Both the position numbers and the translations under genes were made by a program. This document shows positions 8,830-17,519 of a stretch of 64,000 nt of DNA, in pieces. Positions within the stretch are counted from its first letter, which is position 1. Each line of letters begins with the position of its first letter. The notes beneath the pieces were generated by a model. The model was not told the origin of the DNA and ran no database searches. It saw only the letters and a list, made by a program, of their open reading frames with translations. This DNA comes from DASVTR01 sp036387475 (GTDB taxonomy: Bacteria > Acidobacteriota > Blastocatellia > Pyrinomonadales > Pyrinomonadaceae). The stretch lies in NCBI GenBank assembly GCA_036387475.1, contig DASVTR010000018.1:186001-250000 (forward strand). Direction: 5' to 3'.

Positions 8830-10110
8830 CTAATGTAGCTCGCGTATGCGACGATTGCCGAGTGTGACGATAATGACGAAGACGGCGATGATAAGGCCGC
8901 CGGTGGCGAGCGTGTAGGGCGCGCCGAAGCGTTGCGAGGCTGCTCCGGCGACGAGATTGCCGATGGGCATTGTGCCGATGAAGGAGAGGATAAACATGCT
9001 CATCACGCGCCCGCGCATTTCGTCTGTGACGAGTTGCTGCAAGAGCGTGTTGACGACCGCCACGCAACTGACAATCGCAAAGCCCATCCCGAAGATAAAA
9101 ATTAAGGAAGTAGTTAAATGCGTGGAGAGCGCAAAGCCTATGACGCACAGAGAGAAAAAGAAAGCGCCGCCCAGCACAGACCAGCCCTTGTAGCGAAAGT
9201 TGCCGAGCCACGCCAGCACCAGCGCACCGCAGAATGCGCCCGCGCCAGACATCCCCATCAGAATAGAAAGCCCACGTTCGTCCAGATGCAAGATGTCGCG
9301 CGCGAAGTAGGGCATAAACGTCAGGTACGGCGCGCCGAAGAGGCTCGTCGCGCCCGAAATCAAGAGCAGCATGAAAACGCGCCGCCGCCTTCGTACATAA
9401 CGCACTCCTTCTTTCAAGTCTTGCCAGATAGCCTGACGGTCTTTCACCGAATGAGCCGGAACGTGATGCTTGATGTCGTCAAAGCGCACAAGCGAGAGCG
9501 CGATGATGACGGCGACGAAGGAGAGCGCATTTCCGAAAAAGCATCCGGCGAGGCCGAGCCACTTGAAGGCCAATCCGGCGAAGATTGGCCCGACGACACG
9601 TGAGAGTTGAAACTGCGTAGAGTTAAGCGCGATGGCGTTGGCTAAATCTTCGCGCTCCACCAGGTCAAACGTAATCGCCTGATAGGAAGGCCCGGCCAGC
9701 GCAAAGCAGCAGCCCGTCACAAACGAGAGCGCCAGAATCATCCAGACGTGGACGACGTTTGTTAAGACGAGCAGAGCGAGCACGAGCGCCGAAAGACCCG
9801 CGCCGATTTGTGTGTAGATGAGCAGGCGGCGACGGTCAACGAGGTCTGCAAAGACGCCGCCGAGCAAGGTGAGCAGCAAGCCCGGCGCGGTCGCCATGAA
9901 TCCATCGACGCCGAGCCAGAAGGGCGAATCCGTTAGGTGCAGCACGAGCCAGCCCTGCGCCACGGCCTGCATCCACGTCCCAGTATTGGAGAGAAACGCC
10001 CCCGCCCAAAAGAGACGAAAGTTGCGGTGCGACAGCGCACGAAACATCCCGCCCGCATGCGTCGCCGCCTGCGCCGCTTCATCTTCACTGAGTTCTACCT
10101 GTACCCCCAT
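8830..10110 (-). CDS. Major facilitator superfamily transporter (MFS_3/EntS-like)
   Basis: 426 aa from MGVQVELS; a longer start at 10167 is possible and neither has a clear Shine-Dalgarno. About 12 membrane segments are visible, beginning FRLFWAGAFLSNTGTWMQAVAQGWLVL, with the loop 2-3 motif (GGVFADLVDRRRLL) of MFS carriers. This head sequence is typical of the MFS_3 group, which includes the enterobactin exporter EntS and many proteins of unknown substrate. Proton-coupled efflux is likely; the substrate cannot be told. Confidence 0.88.
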   Translation of the reverse strand: MGVQVELSEDEAAQAATHAGGMFRALSHRNFRLFWAGAFLSNTGTWMQAVAQGWLVLHLTDSPFWLGVDGFMATAPGLLLTLLGGVFADLVDRRRLLIYTQIGAGLSALVLALLVLTNVVHVWMILALSFVTGCCFALAGPSYQAITFDLVEREDLANAIALNSTQFQLSRVVGPIFAGLAFKWLGLAGCFFGNALSFVAVIIALSLVRFDDIKHHVPAHSVKDRQAIWQDLKEGVRYVRRRRRVFMLLLISGATSLFGAPYLTFMPYFARDILHLDERGLSILMGMSGAGAFCGALVLAWLGNFRYKGWSVLGGAFFFSLCVIGFALSTHLTTSLIFIFGMGFAIVSCVAVVNTLLQQLVTDEMRGRVMSMFILSFIGTMPIGNLVAGAASQRFGAPYTLATGGLIIAVFVIIVTLGNRRIRELH

Positions 10111-10252
10111 TGATAGCGCCCGGTTTTGTCCGCTAAACGAGCAGGAACAGAGCCTTCGCTCCCGCAATCTCGCTAGTTCCCACTGATTTCCTCGTAAACT
10201 ACTGTTCTCACTCCATTATCTTTTTCATCAGCTTCAACTTTCGGCTGACATC

Positions 10253-11077
10253 TTAATCCTTCGCACGCCGCCACGCAGAGAGCGGAGCGCCCGTGCCGCC
10301 GCGCCGTTCGGCGACTATCTCCGCGAGGATGGCGAGCGCGACTTCTTCGGGCGAGACTGCACCGATGTCCAACCCGATTGGCGCGCGGATTGTTTTTAAT
10401 AACTCTTCGTCCACACCTGATTCGTGCAGGCGTTCGAGCACTATGTTCGTGCGCCGCTTGCTTCCGATCAACCCTACGTAATCGGGCCGCGCAGCAACGA
10501 CCGCACGCATACACTCTTCGTCTTCATTGTGGCCGCGCGTGACGACCGCGACCGCAACGTTACGCCCGCGCCCGATAGCTTGGCTTAAAGCTTCCGTCCA
10601 GTTCAACGCGCTGATTAACTCTATCTGTTCATCCGGGAAACGCTCGCGCGTGACGAAATCGGCGCGGTCGTCAATCAGCGTCGTGCGATAGCCAAGCACT
10701 CGCGCCAGCCTCGCCAGCGATGCGCCGACGTGGCCTGAGCCGCAGATAACAAGGCGCGGCTCAGGCTCTATGCGTTCAAAGAGCAGGCGCGCTCCGCGCC
10801 AAGCGTCCAGATGAGAAGCAAACTCTTCAACATTAAAGGTACGCGCTTCATTGCGCGAGTTCAGGAAGGTGATTGAGTGCCTTGCGACCGCCTCGTCGAG
10901 CGCCGCATCATTCAGGCTGCCGACGCGCGCGCCTGATTCTTCGATGAGGAGCTTTGCGCCGACATTGCGCGTGGCTGCGATGATAGTTGCGAGGGCCGCA
11001 ATCGAGCTGTGCTGCAAGATGCGCGCGACCGCTTCTATAATCTGCCTTGACGGCGTTTGGTCGCTAACACGGGACAT
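10253..11077 (-). CDS. XdhC/CoxI family protein with Rossmann domain
   Basis: 274 aa from the ATG at 11077 (MSRVSDQ). Residues about 25-80 match a diverged XdhC N-terminal domain (ATIIAATRNVGAKLLIEE). Residues about 110-250 are the XdhC C-terminal Rossmann domain (RLVICGSGHVGASLARLA, then YVGLIGSKRR and IGLDIGAVSPEEVALAILAEI). The family helps mature the molybdenum cofactor (sulfuration and insertion) for xanthine dehydrogenase-type enzymes. A second XdhC-type gene (11473-11856) lies upstream in the same direction. No molybdo-hydroxylase is in the window. Confidence 0.87.
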   Translation of the reverse strand: MSRVSDQTPSRQIIEAVARILQHSSIAALATIIAATRNVGAKLLIEESGARVGSLNDAALDEAVARHSITFLNSRNEARTFNVEEFASHLDAWRGARLLFERIEPEPRLVICGSGHVGASLARLARVLGYRTTLIDDRADFVTRERFPDEQIELISALNWTEALSQAIGRGRNVAVAVVTRGHNEDEECMRAVVAARPDYVGLIGSKRRTNIVLERLHESGVDEELLKTIRAPIGLDIGAVSPEEVALAILAEIVAERRGGTGAPLSAWRRAKD

Positions 11078-11106
11078 GCCGTAGAGACTCGCCTGGCGTT
11101 TCGGTC

Positions 11107-11421
11107 TTAATGCTGCGCTCGATCTGAATGCTGAGAGTTGCGTTTGCTGATTCCCAACGTTTCCGCCACCCGACGGACGACCCACATTGGGCCAACGAGC
11201 AGGTAGACAGGGTTGCGAAAGAACGCCGGTTGATTGCCTTCGATGGCGTGTCCGACGAACTGGAAAATCCAGCCGACGACAAAGAGCGCGAGCGCCCAGC
11301 GCCAGTCGAAGAAAAAGAGCGGCAAGCTGACGACGATCATCGGAATGCCGATGCTGTGCGTCAGCTTATTCAACGGATGACGATGCTTCGCCTTGTAGTC
11401 CTCCATGAAAGATGTCGGCAT
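11107..11421 (-). CDS. Mpo1-like / DUF962 membrane protein
   Basis: 104 aa from the ATG at 11421, chosen because GGAGG sits 6 nt before it. The layout F-Y-H-P-N-H-G-P near the N-terminus (MEDYKAKHRHPLNKLTHSIGIP), two membrane spans and GHAIEGNQPA match the Mpo1/DUF962 family. Yeast Mpo1 is an Fe(II)-dependent dioxygenase of 2-hydroxy fatty acids; the His residues seen here (H18, H20, H27, GH motif) fit metal binding. It lies between the two XdhC genes without obvious functional relation. Confidence 0.82.
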   Translation of the reverse strand: MPTSFMEDYKAKHRHPLNKLTHSIGIPMIVVSLPLFFFDWRWALALFVVGWIFQFVGHAIEGNQPAFFRNPVYLLVGPMWVVRRVAETLGISKRNSQHSDRAQH

Positions 11422-11472
11422 ATTCACCTCCAAGAGCAAGTAGGAATGGAGGCGGCAAAGATGAAAGAATAA

Positions 11473-11856
11473 TTATTCACCTTGAATAGTTTCCCCTTCA
11501 TCCTTCACCTTTCCCTCTTCATCCTTGCCGTTCCATACGTCTATAAAAATCTCCATCGTGCCGCCGCAGACCATGCCCTCTTCGCTGGCTTCGTCTGCCG
11601 TCAGTGTGAAGTGATGAAGCGCCGATGATGCGCCGCCGTCGAGCGCCTCGCGCGCTTCGGCCCAGACCTCCGCTTCGATACAGCCGCCGCCGACAGTGCC
11701 CGCGACCTCGCCGTTCTCGAAAAAGAGCATCTTCGCTCCACGACGCTGCGGCGTAGAGCCGCGCGTGTGCGCGACCGTAGCGACGACGACGCGCTCGCCG
11801 CGCTCGCGTGCCTCGCCAATCAAACGGTAAAGCTCACCCTGCGCGATTGTTCCCAT
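11473..11856 (-). CDS. XdhC-type N-terminal domain protein
   Basis: 127 aa. It contains the XdhC/CoxI N-terminal signature: AHTRGSTPQRRGAKMLFF, GTVGGGCIEAEVW and MVCGGTMEIFIDVW, with conserved Cys in GGGCIE and CGG. It lacks the Rossmann half. Together with the gene at 10253-11077 it may supply molybdenum cofactor maturation, or the two may act on different enzymes. Its last 18 residues (KDEEGKVKDEGETIQGE) come from a heptamer array (E27). Confidence 0.85.
   Translation of the reverse strand: MGTIAQGELYRLIGEARERGERVVVATVAHTRGSTPQRRGAKMLFFENGEVAGTVGGGCIEAEVWAEAREALDGGASSALHHFTLTADEASEEGMVCGGTMEIFIDVWNGKDEEGKVKDEGETIQGE
11493..11525. repeat. Single-arm heptamer array inside the 3' end of the XdhC gene (element E27)
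   Basis: TTCATCC, TTCACCT, TTCCCTC, TTCATCC follow one another at 7-bp spacing and are translated as an acidic/basic C-terminal tail. A convincing complementary arm is not visible. Confidence 0.55.
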
Positions 11857-11883
11857 GTGTGACCAAGTCTACCACCGGAGGGA

Positions 11884-11999
11884 AGAAGGCAAAAGGTAAA
11901 TGGAAGGTAAAAGGTAAAAGGCAAAAGTGAGTGACAGCCAGTTTTAATAAAAAGTTGGCTGCCCACCCTTTTGCCTTTTACTTTTTACTTTTGCCTTCT
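11884..11999. repeat. Heptamer hairpin, GGCAAAA word set (element E3)
   Basis: Left arm GGCAAAA, GGTAAAT, then GGTAAAA, GGTAAAA, GGCAAAA; right arm CTTTTGCCTTTTACTTTTTA and onward. The centre contains an internal stem (CAGCCAGTTTT / AAAGTTGGCTG). It fills the gap up to the stop codon of the gene at 12000. Confidence 0.88.
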
Positions 12000-12857
12000 T
12001 CAAGGCGTGCCTGTCGGCGTAGAATCAGGCGCTGGTGTTGCGGGGGCGGTTGTTGTCGTCGTGTCAGAAGAAGTCGTCCGCTCGGTGTTGTTGTTGTTCG
12101 TTTGGGGATTTGCAACGGGGTCGCTGGCATCAAGGCGTGCGCGCAGGCGTTCGACTTCCGTGTCGGCGAGCGCAATGGCGGCCTCAAGACGCGTGCGGCT
12201 GGTCTGATGCAGAGCGAGTTGCGATTGGATTCTGGTTCTCTCGTTTTCAAGCTGACGACGACGGGCATCGCGCACATCTTCTGGGCGCGTCGTGCCGTAG
12301 AAGGCGGCAGTGCGCTCTATGTTCTCCGGCTTCAGATCATATTCAATCTGTTCCAGCCTCGCTTGCAAATCGGCTTCTTTAGCCTGCACATCACGCAGTT
12401 GGGAGCGGAAGCCTTCGGCGCGCTGCTCTGCGCGCGACAGGCGTTCGAGGTCAACCAGAGCGCGCTGCTGTCCCTCTATCTGGTTGATCTTGTCCGTTAA
12501 TCTATCAACCTGTCTGGAGAGGCGATTGACTGTGCGCTGTGTGCTTTCTTCCTCCATGTCGGTTGCCGGAATGTTGCGCGAGCGATTTGTACGGCGTGTC
12601 GTCACCTGCGGTTGCTCCTCATCCTGCGTGTCGCTGGTCAAGGGGTCATCAGCGGTGCTGATAATCCGCACATCCGAAGTGGTCGGCGGCGGTGTCGGCT
12701 GCGCGACGGGCTGAGTTGTAGATGTCCTGACGGGATTGGTGATGCGGCGCGAACGCCTGCGGCGCGTCCCCTGCGCGCTCGTGTCAACAAAGCAGAGGCC
12801 GATGACGAGTAAAGTAACAAGCGCCAACATCGTCTGCCGCACAAATTGAATCCGCAT
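12000..12857 (-). CDS. Exported coiled-coil protein of unknown function
   Basis: 285 aa from the ATG at 12857, preceded by GGAGGAG. Residues 1-29 are a signal peptide (QTMLALVTLLVIGLCFVDTSAQ). An Arg-rich stretch (GTRRRRSRR) and a Thr/Pro-rich low-complexity part follow. From about 110 to 245 the sequence is a long charged coiled coil (RLSRQVDRLTDKINQIEGQQ...EVERLRARLD). The tail is Thr/Pro/Asn-rich. It is likely a periplasmic or surface structural protein. No family recognised. Confidence 0.75.
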   Translation of the reverse strand: MRIQFVRQTMLALVTLLVIGLCFVDTSAQGTRRRRSRRITNPVRTSTTQPVAQPTPPPTTSDVRIISTADDPLTSDTQDEEQPQVTTRRTNRSRNIPATDMEEESTQRTVNRLSRQVDRLTDKINQIEGQQRALVDLERLSRAEQRAEGFRSQLRDVQAKEADLQARLEQIEYDLKPENIERTAAFYGTTRPEDVRDARRRQLENERTRIQSQLALHQTSRTRLEAAIALADTEVERLRARLDASDPVANPQTNNNNTERTTSSDTTTTTAPATPAPDSTPTGTP

Positions 12858-13025
12858 CACACTCCTCCAATCATCCTGCTTTCGGCGCGAGATGGTCTGC
12901 CCGTAGAGATGCCCGCCTACACTGCCGAGATGCCTTCTTCCGGCTAAGCTTACACGCCCGCGCGCCCGTGCCAGTTCCAACAACATATCCTAACGTAGAA
13001 ACGACCGTTTTAGAAATCATCCGCT

Positions 13026-13706
13026 TTATTGCGGCGCTGGCGCTGGGGGCACGGTCGGCGCAGGCCCAAGCTGAAAGCTCTGTTCTAATTCCTTGAAGGC
13101 AGAGAAAGCGAGTTCGCCTCCGTCCAGCGGGGTGTAGCCGAGGAGCAGATAATAACGAACTTCGTCGTTGACGGTCGTGACGTAGGCGACCTCGCGGATG
13201 GCGTTGCGCCGCCAGAGGTCAACAATCGCGCGGCGCGCTTCGCGCCCACCGACGCTCACGCTTTCGCGGTCACGTTCGCTGATTCTGTCCCACCCGACGA
13301 AGCGATCCTTGATGGTGTTGAGTTGATAATCGAGATGCGCGCCGGTGTTAGGGCCGATGAAAAGAACGGCGGTGCAGCCCGACGCCGGGTGAATGGTATA
13401 CATCTGGCCGGAGGCGGCGTTGGGGAAAAAGGGATTGTCGCGCCGCAGCATCATCCAACCGCGCGGCAGGTCAAGACGCGCGTTTTGATCTACGAACTGC
13501 CGGTCAGGCAAAGCGTATTTGCGTGCCTTCAATTCGAGCGGCGTTGGGCCGTAGAGGAAAAACCAGAGCACCAGGCCGATCGCGACGAGGGCAAACAGCA
13601 GGCCGATGAGCTTTATCCAGCGCCCTTTTCTTTGCTCTTCGGTCAACGGCAGCGCTGCCTCAGGCTCCGGCGGCTTTCCATAATTGGCGAGATAGTTGTA
13701 GTTCAT
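13026..13706 (-). CDS. Single-span membrane protein of unknown function
   Basis: 226 aa from MNYNYLANYG (AGGTG upstream). After a short cytoplasmic part ending KGRWIK there is one membrane span (LIGLLFALVAIGLVLWFFLYG, about 46-66). The outer domain has ARLDLPRGWMMLRRDNPFF and SGCTAVLFIGPNTGAHLDYQ, which look like a PsbP/Mog1-like lipid or stress domain, though I cannot confirm that. The C-terminus is Pro/Ala-rich. It stands between nadC and the coiled-coil gene. Confidence 0.7.
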   Translation of the reverse strand: MNYNYLANYGKPPEPEAALPLTEEQRKGRWIKLIGLLFALVAIGLVLWFFLYGPTPLELKARKYALPDRQFVDQNARLDLPRGWMMLRRDNPFFPNAASGQMYTIHPASGCTAVLFIGPNTGAHLDYQLNTIKDRFVGWDRISERDRESVSVGGREARRAIVDLWRRNAIREVAYVTTVNDEVRYYLLLGYTPLDGGELAFSAFKELEQSFQLGPAPTVPPAPAPQ

Positions 13707-13728
13707 AGGAATCACACCTGAAGAGTAG

Positions 13729-13820
13729 GAACGATGAATGATGAGCGATGAACGCGAAACGATAAGTGCCAAGCAATTTATTTTACTTCATCACTGCCGC
13801 GTTCATCGTTCATCGTTTCC
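13729..13820. repeat. Heptamer hairpin, CGATGAA word set (element E4)
   Basis: ACGATGA, ATGATGA, GCGATGA, ACGCGAA on the left; GCGTTCATCGTTCATCGTTT on the right. The centre is AT-rich and differs from other CGATGAA elements. It ends 4 nt from the nadC stop codon. Confidence 0.85.
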
Positions 13821-13824
13821 TTTG

Positions 13825-14679
13825 TTATCCCGCTTGAATCTTAAAGCTGATGTCCATGGCGCGTGCTGAATGCGTGAGCGCGCCGACGCTGATGAGATCG
13901 ACGCCCGCTTCGGCGTAGGCCCGAATATTGTCGAGCGTGATGCCGCCGGATGATTCGAGCGCAACCTGTGGCGCTAATTCGCGTGCGATTGTGACCAGCC
14001 GCGTCGTCTCTTCCGGCGTCAGGTTATCGAGCAGCAGTATATCAGCGCCGCTCCCTATCGCTTCGCGCAAATCCTTTTCCGTCGAGACCTCTATTTCTAT
14101 CTTGTGCAGGTGTCCGACCATTTCGCGCGCCCTTTGCACTGCCGCGCCGACGCCTCCGGCCATCGCGATGTGATTGTCTTTAATCAGCACGCCGTCGTCC
14201 AGCCCAAAACGATGATTGCGCGCGCCCCCCGCCGCCACCGCATATTTTTCCAGCATCCGCAGGCCCGGCGTCGTCTTACGCGTGTCAACGACCTGCGCGT
14301 TTGTTCCTTCAATGGCGCGGACGTAGCGGCGCGTCATCGTGGCGATGCCCGATAGGCGCTGCATCAGATTAAGCGCGACGCGCTCTCCGGCCAGCAGCAC
14401 GTCTGCAAAGCCGCTCGTCCGAGCTATTACTTTACCAGCCTCAACCTCTTCGCCGTCCGTTGCGAAGGCTTCGATTTGCTGTTGTGAATCGAGCGTGGAA
14501 AAGACCGCCTCCGCCGCTTCGAGTCCGGCGACGACCATCGCTTCCTTGGCGAGAAAGCGCCCGCGCGCACGCGCGTTGCGCGCGACGGTTGCCTGCGTCG
14601 TGATGTCGCCGCGCCCTAAATCTTCTGCCAGAAATGCGCTGATCTGCGAGAAGAGCACGCCGTCGTCGAGCCAGTTCAT
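13825..14679 (-). CDS. nadC: Nicotinate-nucleotide pyrophosphorylase (carboxylating)
   Basis: 284 aa, usual length. It converts quinolinate and PRPP to nicotinate mononucleotide in de novo NAD synthesis. Seen: the N-terminal open-faced sandwich (LAEDLGRGDITTQATV), the PRPP/quinolinate motif (VVDTRKTTPGLRMLEKYAV), HRFGLDDGVLIKDNH, IEIEVST, and the barrel end (LESSGGITLDNI...GVDLISVGALTHS). The start codon overlaps the valS stop by 4 bp (ATGA), so it is probably translated by coupling with valS. nadA and nadB are not nearby. Confidence 0.96.
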   Translation of the reverse strand: MNWLDDGVLFSQISAFLAEDLGRGDITTQATVARNARARGRFLAKEAMVVAGLEAAEAVFSTLDSQQQIEAFATDGEEVEAGKVIARTSGFADVLLAGERVALNLMQRLSGIATMTRRYVRAIEGTNAQVVDTRKTTPGLRMLEKYAVAAGGARNHRFGLDDGVLIKDNHIAMAGGVGAAVQRAREMVGHLHKIEIEVSTEKDLREAIGSGADILLLDNLTPEETTRLVTIARELAPQVALESSGGITLDNIRAYAEAGVDLISVGALTHSARAMDISFKIQAG

Positions 14680-17387
14680 TTCAGAGCCTCCAGCATCTCC
14701 GCGAGCGCTTTCATTCTTCCACTAATGTCGGCCAGACGCTCTCTCGTTTCACTAACTTTTTCGGCGGGCGCGCGCTCTGCAAACTGTGGGTTCGCGAGTT
14801 GCGCGTCGAGCTTCGCTGCTTCCTTCTGCAACTTTTCGCGCTCACGATTCAGGCGCTCGCGCTCCTGCGCGAAGTCAATCAAGCCTTCGAGTGGCACGGC
14901 GACCTCCACGCCCGCGCCGAGCACAGCGCGCGCAGACGCACGCGGCACTGTTTCCAAACTCTGCCTGACAGCAATGCTGTTGGCTCTGGTCAGCCGCTTA
15001 ATCTGTCCCGTGTTCTCTGTCCCGAACAACGCTTGCAGCCTTTCGTCCGCAGCGCCGACGATGACCTGAATCTCTTCGCTCGGTTTTAGGCTAAGCTCCG
15101 AGCGAATGTTGCGCACGCGCTTGATGAGGTCTATGACCATCTGCATCTCCCACTCGGCGCGTTCGTCTATCAACTCACTTTGCGCCTGCGGATACGCGGC
15201 CAGCATCACGGTCGGCTGCGCTCCACTGTAAGCCGGATGCAGCAGTTTTTCGCGAGCGCCGGGCAAGCGCTGCCACAACTCTTCCGTCAGATAAGGCATG
15301 AACGGATGTAGAAGCCGGAGCGCTTGTTCGAGCACGCTGACGAGGCGACTGCGTGCAGCGTCGCGTTCGATTGACGGTTGTTCGCTTGTCACTTCCCGCT
15401 TCGTCAACTCGATGTACCAATCGCAGAAGTCATCCCAGAAGAAATGGTAGAGCGTCTGCACCGCCGCGTAAAAATCGTAAGCCGCGAGCGCACGGTCAAC
15501 GCTCTCAGCCGTCTTATTCAAACGCGAGATAATCCATCTATCATGCAGCGCCCAACGTTCGCGCTCAGCCTCAAACCCACTGCCTAAGTCTGCGCCCTCG
15601 GAATTCAATAAACAGAAGCGCGCGGCATTCCAGATTTTGTTGGCAAAGTTGCGATAAGACTCAACCTGATTATCGTTCCAGCGAATGTCTGTGCCAGCAC
15701 CCGAAGCAGCCAGCGTCACGCGCGTCGCGTCAACGCCGTACTTGTCAAACACGTCGAGCGGGTCAACGCCGTTGCCCTTCGTCTTAGACATTCGCTGCCC
15801 GTGCTTATCAAGCACCGTGCCCGTAATTAAGACATCATGAAACGGTGTTTGGCCCACAAACTTCAGCCCCGCCATCACCATCCGCGAAACCCACAGAAAA
15901 ATGATGTCGCGCCCCGTCACCAGCACGCTCGTCGGATAAAACGTCTTTAAGTCATCGGTCTCGTCCGGCCAGCCGAGCGTCGAGAAAGGCCAGAGTTGCG
16001 ACGAGAACCACGTGTCGACCACGTCAGGGTCTTGAGTTAACTCGTCAGTCCCCGCACGAGCGCGTGCTTCCTCTTCGGAGCGCGCGACGATGACGCGCCC
16101 GTCCGTCGTATACCAGGCGGGAATCTGATGCCCCCACCAGAGTTGCCGCGAGAGCGTCCAGTCGCGCAAATTTTCGAGCCAGTCCGTGTAAACCTTCTCG
16201 TATGGAGTTTCGGGCGTAAAGCGCGGCTTCTTTTCTTCGGCCATCAAATCAAGCGCGCGTCGGCGCAATTCGTCCATGCGGCAAAACCATTGCGTCGAGA
16301 TTAAAGGCTCTATGACCGTCTTGCAGCGCTCACACTTAGAGATTGAAAACTCGTAGTCAACAACCTTTTCAAGCAAGCCCAGCGCTTCAAACTTCTGCAA
16401 GACAAGCTCGCGCGCCTTGTAGCGGTCAAGCCCTGAGAACTCCGCGCCCGCAGCTTCCGTCATTCGCGCAAATTGGTCAATCACTACGACCTGCGGCAGA
16501 TTGTGGCGCACGCCCATCTCGTAATCATTAGGGTCATGCGCGGGCGTCACCTTGACCGCGCCCGTGCCAAACTCCGGGTCAACAAACTCGTCTGCGACGA
16601 CCGCAATCTCTCGATTCACAATTGGCAGGATGAGTGTTGCGCCGATAAAATCACGATACCGCTCGTCCGACGGATTGACGGCGACAGCCGTATCGCCGAG
16701 CATCGTTTCGGGCCGCGTCGTCGCAACGGTCAGAGTCCGGTTGCTGCCATCGCTTGTCTTCAAAGGATACTGCAAATAATAAAGCTTGCCGCCGCGCTCG
16801 ACCGGCACTTTCTCTACTTCGAGGTCGGAGAGAACGGTCTGATCGTTAGGACACCAATTGACGATGCGGTCGCCGCGATAAATCATGCCCTCTTCGTAGA
16901 GCCGCACGAAAACTTCGCGGACGGCGCGCGACAATCCTTCGTCCATCGTAAAGCGCTCACGCGACCAATCAACAGATGCCCCCTCGCGCCGCATCTGCCT
17001 TGTTATCTGTCCGCCCGATTCGTGCTTCCAACGCCAGACGCGCTCCGTGAATTTCTCGCGCCCAAGGTCGTGCCGCGTGAGTCCTTCTTTTTTCAACTCG
17101 CGGCTGACGACCAACTGCGTCGAAATGCCCGCGTGATCCGTGCCAGGCAGCCAGAGCGTGCGATAGCCGCACATACGCTTGTGCCGCGTCAGCACGTCCA
17201 TCAGTGTGTGCTGTAGGGCATGGCCCATGTGCAGTGAGCCGGTCACGTTCGGCGGCGGAATGACGATGGAGAAAACGGTAGCATTAGCGTCGCGGTTTAT
17301 CTCAGGAGCAAAGCAGCCCTGCTCCTCCCAGCGCGCGTAATGCCGCTGCTCGGCTTCTTTCGGGTCGTAAGTTTTCGGAATATCCAT
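14676..17387 (-). CDS. valS: Valyl-tRNA synthetase
   Basis: 903 aa class I synthetase, normal length. The HIGH motif appears as PPPNVTGSLHMGHAL (about 40-54), the editing domain has TTRPETMLGDTAVAV and DFIGATLILPIVNREI, and the KMSKS motif appears as QRMSKTKGNGVDPLD (about 525). The C-terminal arm ends in a coiled coil (ERERLNREREKLQKEAAKL) that contacts tRNA in the family. The heptamer hairpin E5 ends 4 bp before the ATG and no Shine-Dalgarno is seen. nadC overlaps downstream. Confidence 0.98.
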   Translation of the reverse strand: MDIPKTYDPKEAEQRHYARWEEQGCFAPEINRDANATVFSIVIPPPNVTGSLHMGHALQHTLMDVLTRHKRMCGYRTLWLPGTDHAGISTQLVVSRELKKEGLTRHDLGREKFTERVWRWKHESGGQITRQMRREGASVDWSRERFTMDEGLSRAVREVFVRLYEEGMIYRGDRIVNWCPNDQTVLSDLEVEKVPVERGGKLYYLQYPLKTSDGSNRTLTVATTRPETMLGDTAVAVNPSDERYRDFIGATLILPIVNREIAVVADEFVDPEFGTGAVKVTPAHDPNDYEMGVRHNLPQVVVIDQFARMTEAAGAEFSGLDRYKARELVLQKFEALGLLEKVVDYEFSISKCERCKTVIEPLISTQWFCRMDELRRRALDLMAEEKKPRFTPETPYEKVYTDWLENLRDWTLSRQLWWGHQIPAWYTTDGRVIVARSEEEARARAGTDELTQDPDVVDTWFSSQLWPFSTLGWPDETDDLKTFYPTSVLVTGRDIIFLWVSRMVMAGLKFVGQTPFHDVLITGTVLDKHGQRMSKTKGNGVDPLDVFDKYGVDATRVTLAASGAGTDIRWNDNQVESYRNFANKIWNAARFCLLNSEGADLGSGFEAERERWALHDRWIISRLNKTAESVDRALAAYDFYAAVQTLYHFFWDDFCDWYIELTKREVTSEQPSIERDAARSRLVSVLEQALRLLHPFMPYLTEELWQRLPGAREKLLHPAYSGAQPTVMLAAYPQAQSELIDERAEWEMQMVIDLIKRVRNIRSELSLKPSEEIQVIVGAADERLQALFGTENTGQIKRLTRANSIAVRQSLETVPRASARAVLGAGVEVAVPLEGLIDFAQERERLNREREKLQKEAAKLDAQLANPQFAERAPAEKVSETRERLADISGRMKALAEMLEALK

Positions 17388-17390
17388 GGA

Positions 17391-17519
17391 ACAGTTTTCA
17401 GTTTTCAGTTTTCAGCAGCTACGGAATGAATCATTGTAAGGCAATGGCCGCCAGTTTTCCTACTAACGGAAGTCTGACGGCCATTGCTGATTTCTGAAAA
17501 CTGAAAACTAAAAACTGTC
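17391..17519. repeat. Heptamer hairpin, CTGAAAA word set, with an inner stem (element E5)
   Basis: Arms are CAGTTTT words on the left and CTGAAAA, CTGAAAA, CTAAAAA, CTG on the right. Inside lies a second stem (GCAATGGCCG ... CGGCCATTGC). It fills the whole gap from the response-regulator stop codon to 4 bp before the valS ATG. Confidence 0.9.
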
